This document shows positions 43,502 through 44,644 of a stretch of DNA of 44,644 nucleotides, piece by piece (within the stretch, counting starts at the first letter, position 1; the number at the start of each line of letters is the position of its first letter). The notes beneath the pieces were generated by a model. It made no database searches. It saw nothing but the letters and a program-made list of their open reading frames with translations, and was not told where the DNA came from. The translations under genes and the position numbers were made by a program. Source of the DNA: an uncultured Bacteroidota bacterium (lineage in GTDB: Bacteria > Bacteroidota > Bacteroidia > Bacteroidales > 4484-276); the NCBI GenBank assembly GCA_903944895.1, contig CAJATL010000041.1:1-44644 (forward strand), in the 5' to 3' direction.

Positions 43502-44503
43502 TTACCGGTTATTAAAAAATGAAATTAGGTCTCTTAAGGGTTTTGTTAACCTCCACGATTTGCTTTGGAATACTTGCTTCAACTGCTCGGCCATTAAAGT
43601 TAATCCTGCAATTTGATGCTCTTTTTCTTGCAATAACTCTTCAAGTTTTCTCAATTTGTCCCTGAGTTCATTGATTTTGATTTCCAATGCCGGCGTTTCG
43701 TTTTGCAGAGGAATTTCGATAAGTGTCACATTATCGAAAGCATCTTTGATGGAATACATAAAAACAGCCTTGATTTTGTAATAGTTGTTTGGGTACAATA
43801 CAACTTTTTTCCCCATGATTGCTGCTAATATCGCCACATGCAGCCGGTCGGTTTTCACGGTTTCGAATGCGCTCAGATAACAGGCTAAATTGTGGGTAAC
43901 GTTTTTAGCAAAATCGGGCCGGTGCCAAAGTTCGCCATTCCACGAAAGTGAAATATCCAGATTATCGTTTGGCATATCGAATGTTCGGGCACTTTCCTGG
44001 TCGGTGCGAAAACAATTTGCAATGCCTTCGCCTTTCCGGAGATATTCCTGAAACGATGTTTTAGATAAATGAAAAGCCATGTCGTGGGCAAGAATAAGCC
44101 TTTCGGACGGAAAACCAATTGCCGACAAATTTTGATAACTTGTTTTTTCGCGGCAAAAAATAGTTAGGTTTTTAGCTGATAGTAACAGTTCATCATATCC
44201 ATGAACCGTGTGTGGCAGCAAGATAATCTCGCGGTTTTGCCTGAAATTGTTGTTAATAAAATGATAAGCGTTTTTGTATTTGCCTTCAACCAGATTGCCG
44301 CCACCGGCATAGAAAATTATTTTGTCATGTACGATTTCTTCATGTTTGATGATTTGAAGTTTGATGTTCAGTTTTTCAAACAGTTGGAACGTAGCGTGAG
44401 CAATCACGGCATCTCCGGCATTTCCGGGGTTGGCGCAATAAATAACTTCTTGATTAGAATACTTTTTTAAAAATACGGCGATGTCTGTCTCATTAAAAGT
44501 CAT
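43502..44503 (-). CDS. Polysaccharide pyruvyl transferase family protein with coiled coil and SKSWRLTKPLR tail
   Basis: Residues 15-270 follow the pyruvyl transferase family: VIYCANPGNAGDAVIAHATF, IIFYAGGGNLVEGKYKNAYH, IILLPHTVHGYDELL, LTIFCREKTSYQNL, and ETVKTDRLHVAILAAIMGKK carrying the Arg-x-His-type motif. This branch (with GNAGDAVI and GGGNLVEG) includes exopolysaccharide proteins such as ExoV-like ketal transferases. Residues 275-315 are a coiled coil and the C-terminus reads QVFQSKSWRLTKPLRDL, the short tail that ends many polysaccharide-locus enzymes. The same tail survives in the remnant at 22134-22400. The ATG at 44503 overlaps a possible upstream stop by four bases. Confidence 0.85.
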   Translation of the reverse strand: MTFNETDIAVFLKKYSNQEVIYCANPGNAGDAVIAHATFQLFEKLNIKLQIIKHEEIVHDKIIFYAGGGNLVEGKYKNAYHFINNNFRQNREIILLPHTVHGYDELLLSAKNLTIFCREKTSYQNLSAIGFPSERLILAHDMAFHLSKTSFQEYLRKGEGIANCFRTDQESARTFDMPNDNLDISLSWNGELWHRPDFAKNVTHNLACYLSAFETVKTDRLHVAILAAIMGKKVVLYPNNYYKIKAVFMYSIKDAFDNVTLIEIPLQNETPALEIKINELRDKLRKLEELLQEKEHQIAGLTLMAEQLKQVFQSKSWRLTKPLRDLISFFNNR

Positions 44504-44644
44504 AGCGTGGTCTTTAATTGAGTTAAAAATAAAATCATCAGATTGATTCGTTTTCTCACAGGTATTTGATGTTGCCTACCGATTGAATTATGTAAAAGCT
44601 CATGGAGAATGGTTTTTCTGTATTCCGGTGATAACCCGGGCAAC
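44500..44644 (-). CDS. Possible 3' end of an upstream gene (partial)
   Basis: One minus-strand frame stays open for 47 codons from the window edge and stops with TGA at 44500-44502, overlapping the next ATG as ATGA, the same junction as at 26521-26524 and 17144-17147. Its residues (ending FLTQLKTTL) match nothing I recognise. The other two frames also stay open for a while (stops near 44600 and 44559), so this could be chance. Confidence 0.35.
   Translation of the reverse strand, partial: LPGLSPEYRKTILHELLHNSIGRQHQIPVRKRINLMILFLTQLKTTL

Overview
The window is one continuous surface-glycan (O-antigen, capsule or exopolysaccharide) biosynthesis locus. Every gene I can support lies on the minus strand, so transcription runs from 44644 towards 1. 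The DNA is AT-rich, starts are preceded by A-rich stretches rather than Shine-Dalgarno sites, and the gene families (FrhB-type ferredoxin proteins beside polysaccharide pyruvyl transferases, large multi-domain glycosyltransferases) suggest a Bacteroidota genome. That is an inference from style; no taxonomic marker gene is present. Both ends of the window cut genes.

Layout in transcription order. 44644-39095: end of an unknown gene, a pyruvyl-transferase-like protein, two sulfotransferase-like proteins, a GT2 with accessory modules, and a third sulfotransferase. 38997-28784: a GT2-GT4 fusion, a GT25, a GT2-GT2-GT4 fusion, a polyprenyl-phosphate GT2, a GT4, an SDR epimerase/dehydratase (27726-28763) and a small HxH metal-hydrolase-like protein. 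27714-22529: a second pyruvyl-transferase-like protein, a methyltransferase, an FrhB-like iron-sulfur protein and a GT-C membrane transferase. 22400-17144: a gene remnant, a FemAB/GNAT-like fusion to two GT2 domains, a second FemAB/GNAT-like protein, a truncated MBOAT acyltransferase remnant, and a PmtA-like methyltransferase coupled to a membrane phosphoethanolamine-transferase/sulfatase-fold protein (15342-17147). 15248-1: a double methyltransferase, a tagged methyltransferase, a DegT aminotransferase, a GT-like/methyltransferase fusion, a GT2, a GNAT acyltransferase, a second GT2, a 1704-residue deacetylase-GT2-RgpF-GT4 protein, and a fourth sulfotransferase cut by the window edge.

Taken together the genes predict a heavily decorated heteropolysaccharide: several glycosyltransferases (many fused in one chain), sulfation, methylation, N-acylation, deacetylation, possibly pyruvylation, and possibly phosphoethanolamine transfer. 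No Wzx flippase, Wzy polymerase, Wzm/Wzt exporter, chain-length regulator, initiating sugar-phosphate transferase or PAPS synthesis gene is visible, so these must lie elsewhere.

The most striking feature is modular. Five otherwise unrelated enzymes end in, or contain, the same tandem module (consensus FDxxYYLxxNPDVxxSGxxPxxHYLLxGxxEGRxPS), usually behind a coiled coil and sometimes behind a shared beta-rich module. Two further proteins carry a different short tail (SKSWxLTxPLR) behind a coiled coil. This looks like a shared docking or localisation system for a glycan assembly line. The locus also shows signs of turnover: near-identical DNA inside paralogous genes, two gene remnants, and a diverged intergenic repeat next to one of the remnants. 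There is no stretch over 300 bases without a gene or remnant, and I see no tRNA, rRNA, CRISPR array or intact mobile element.
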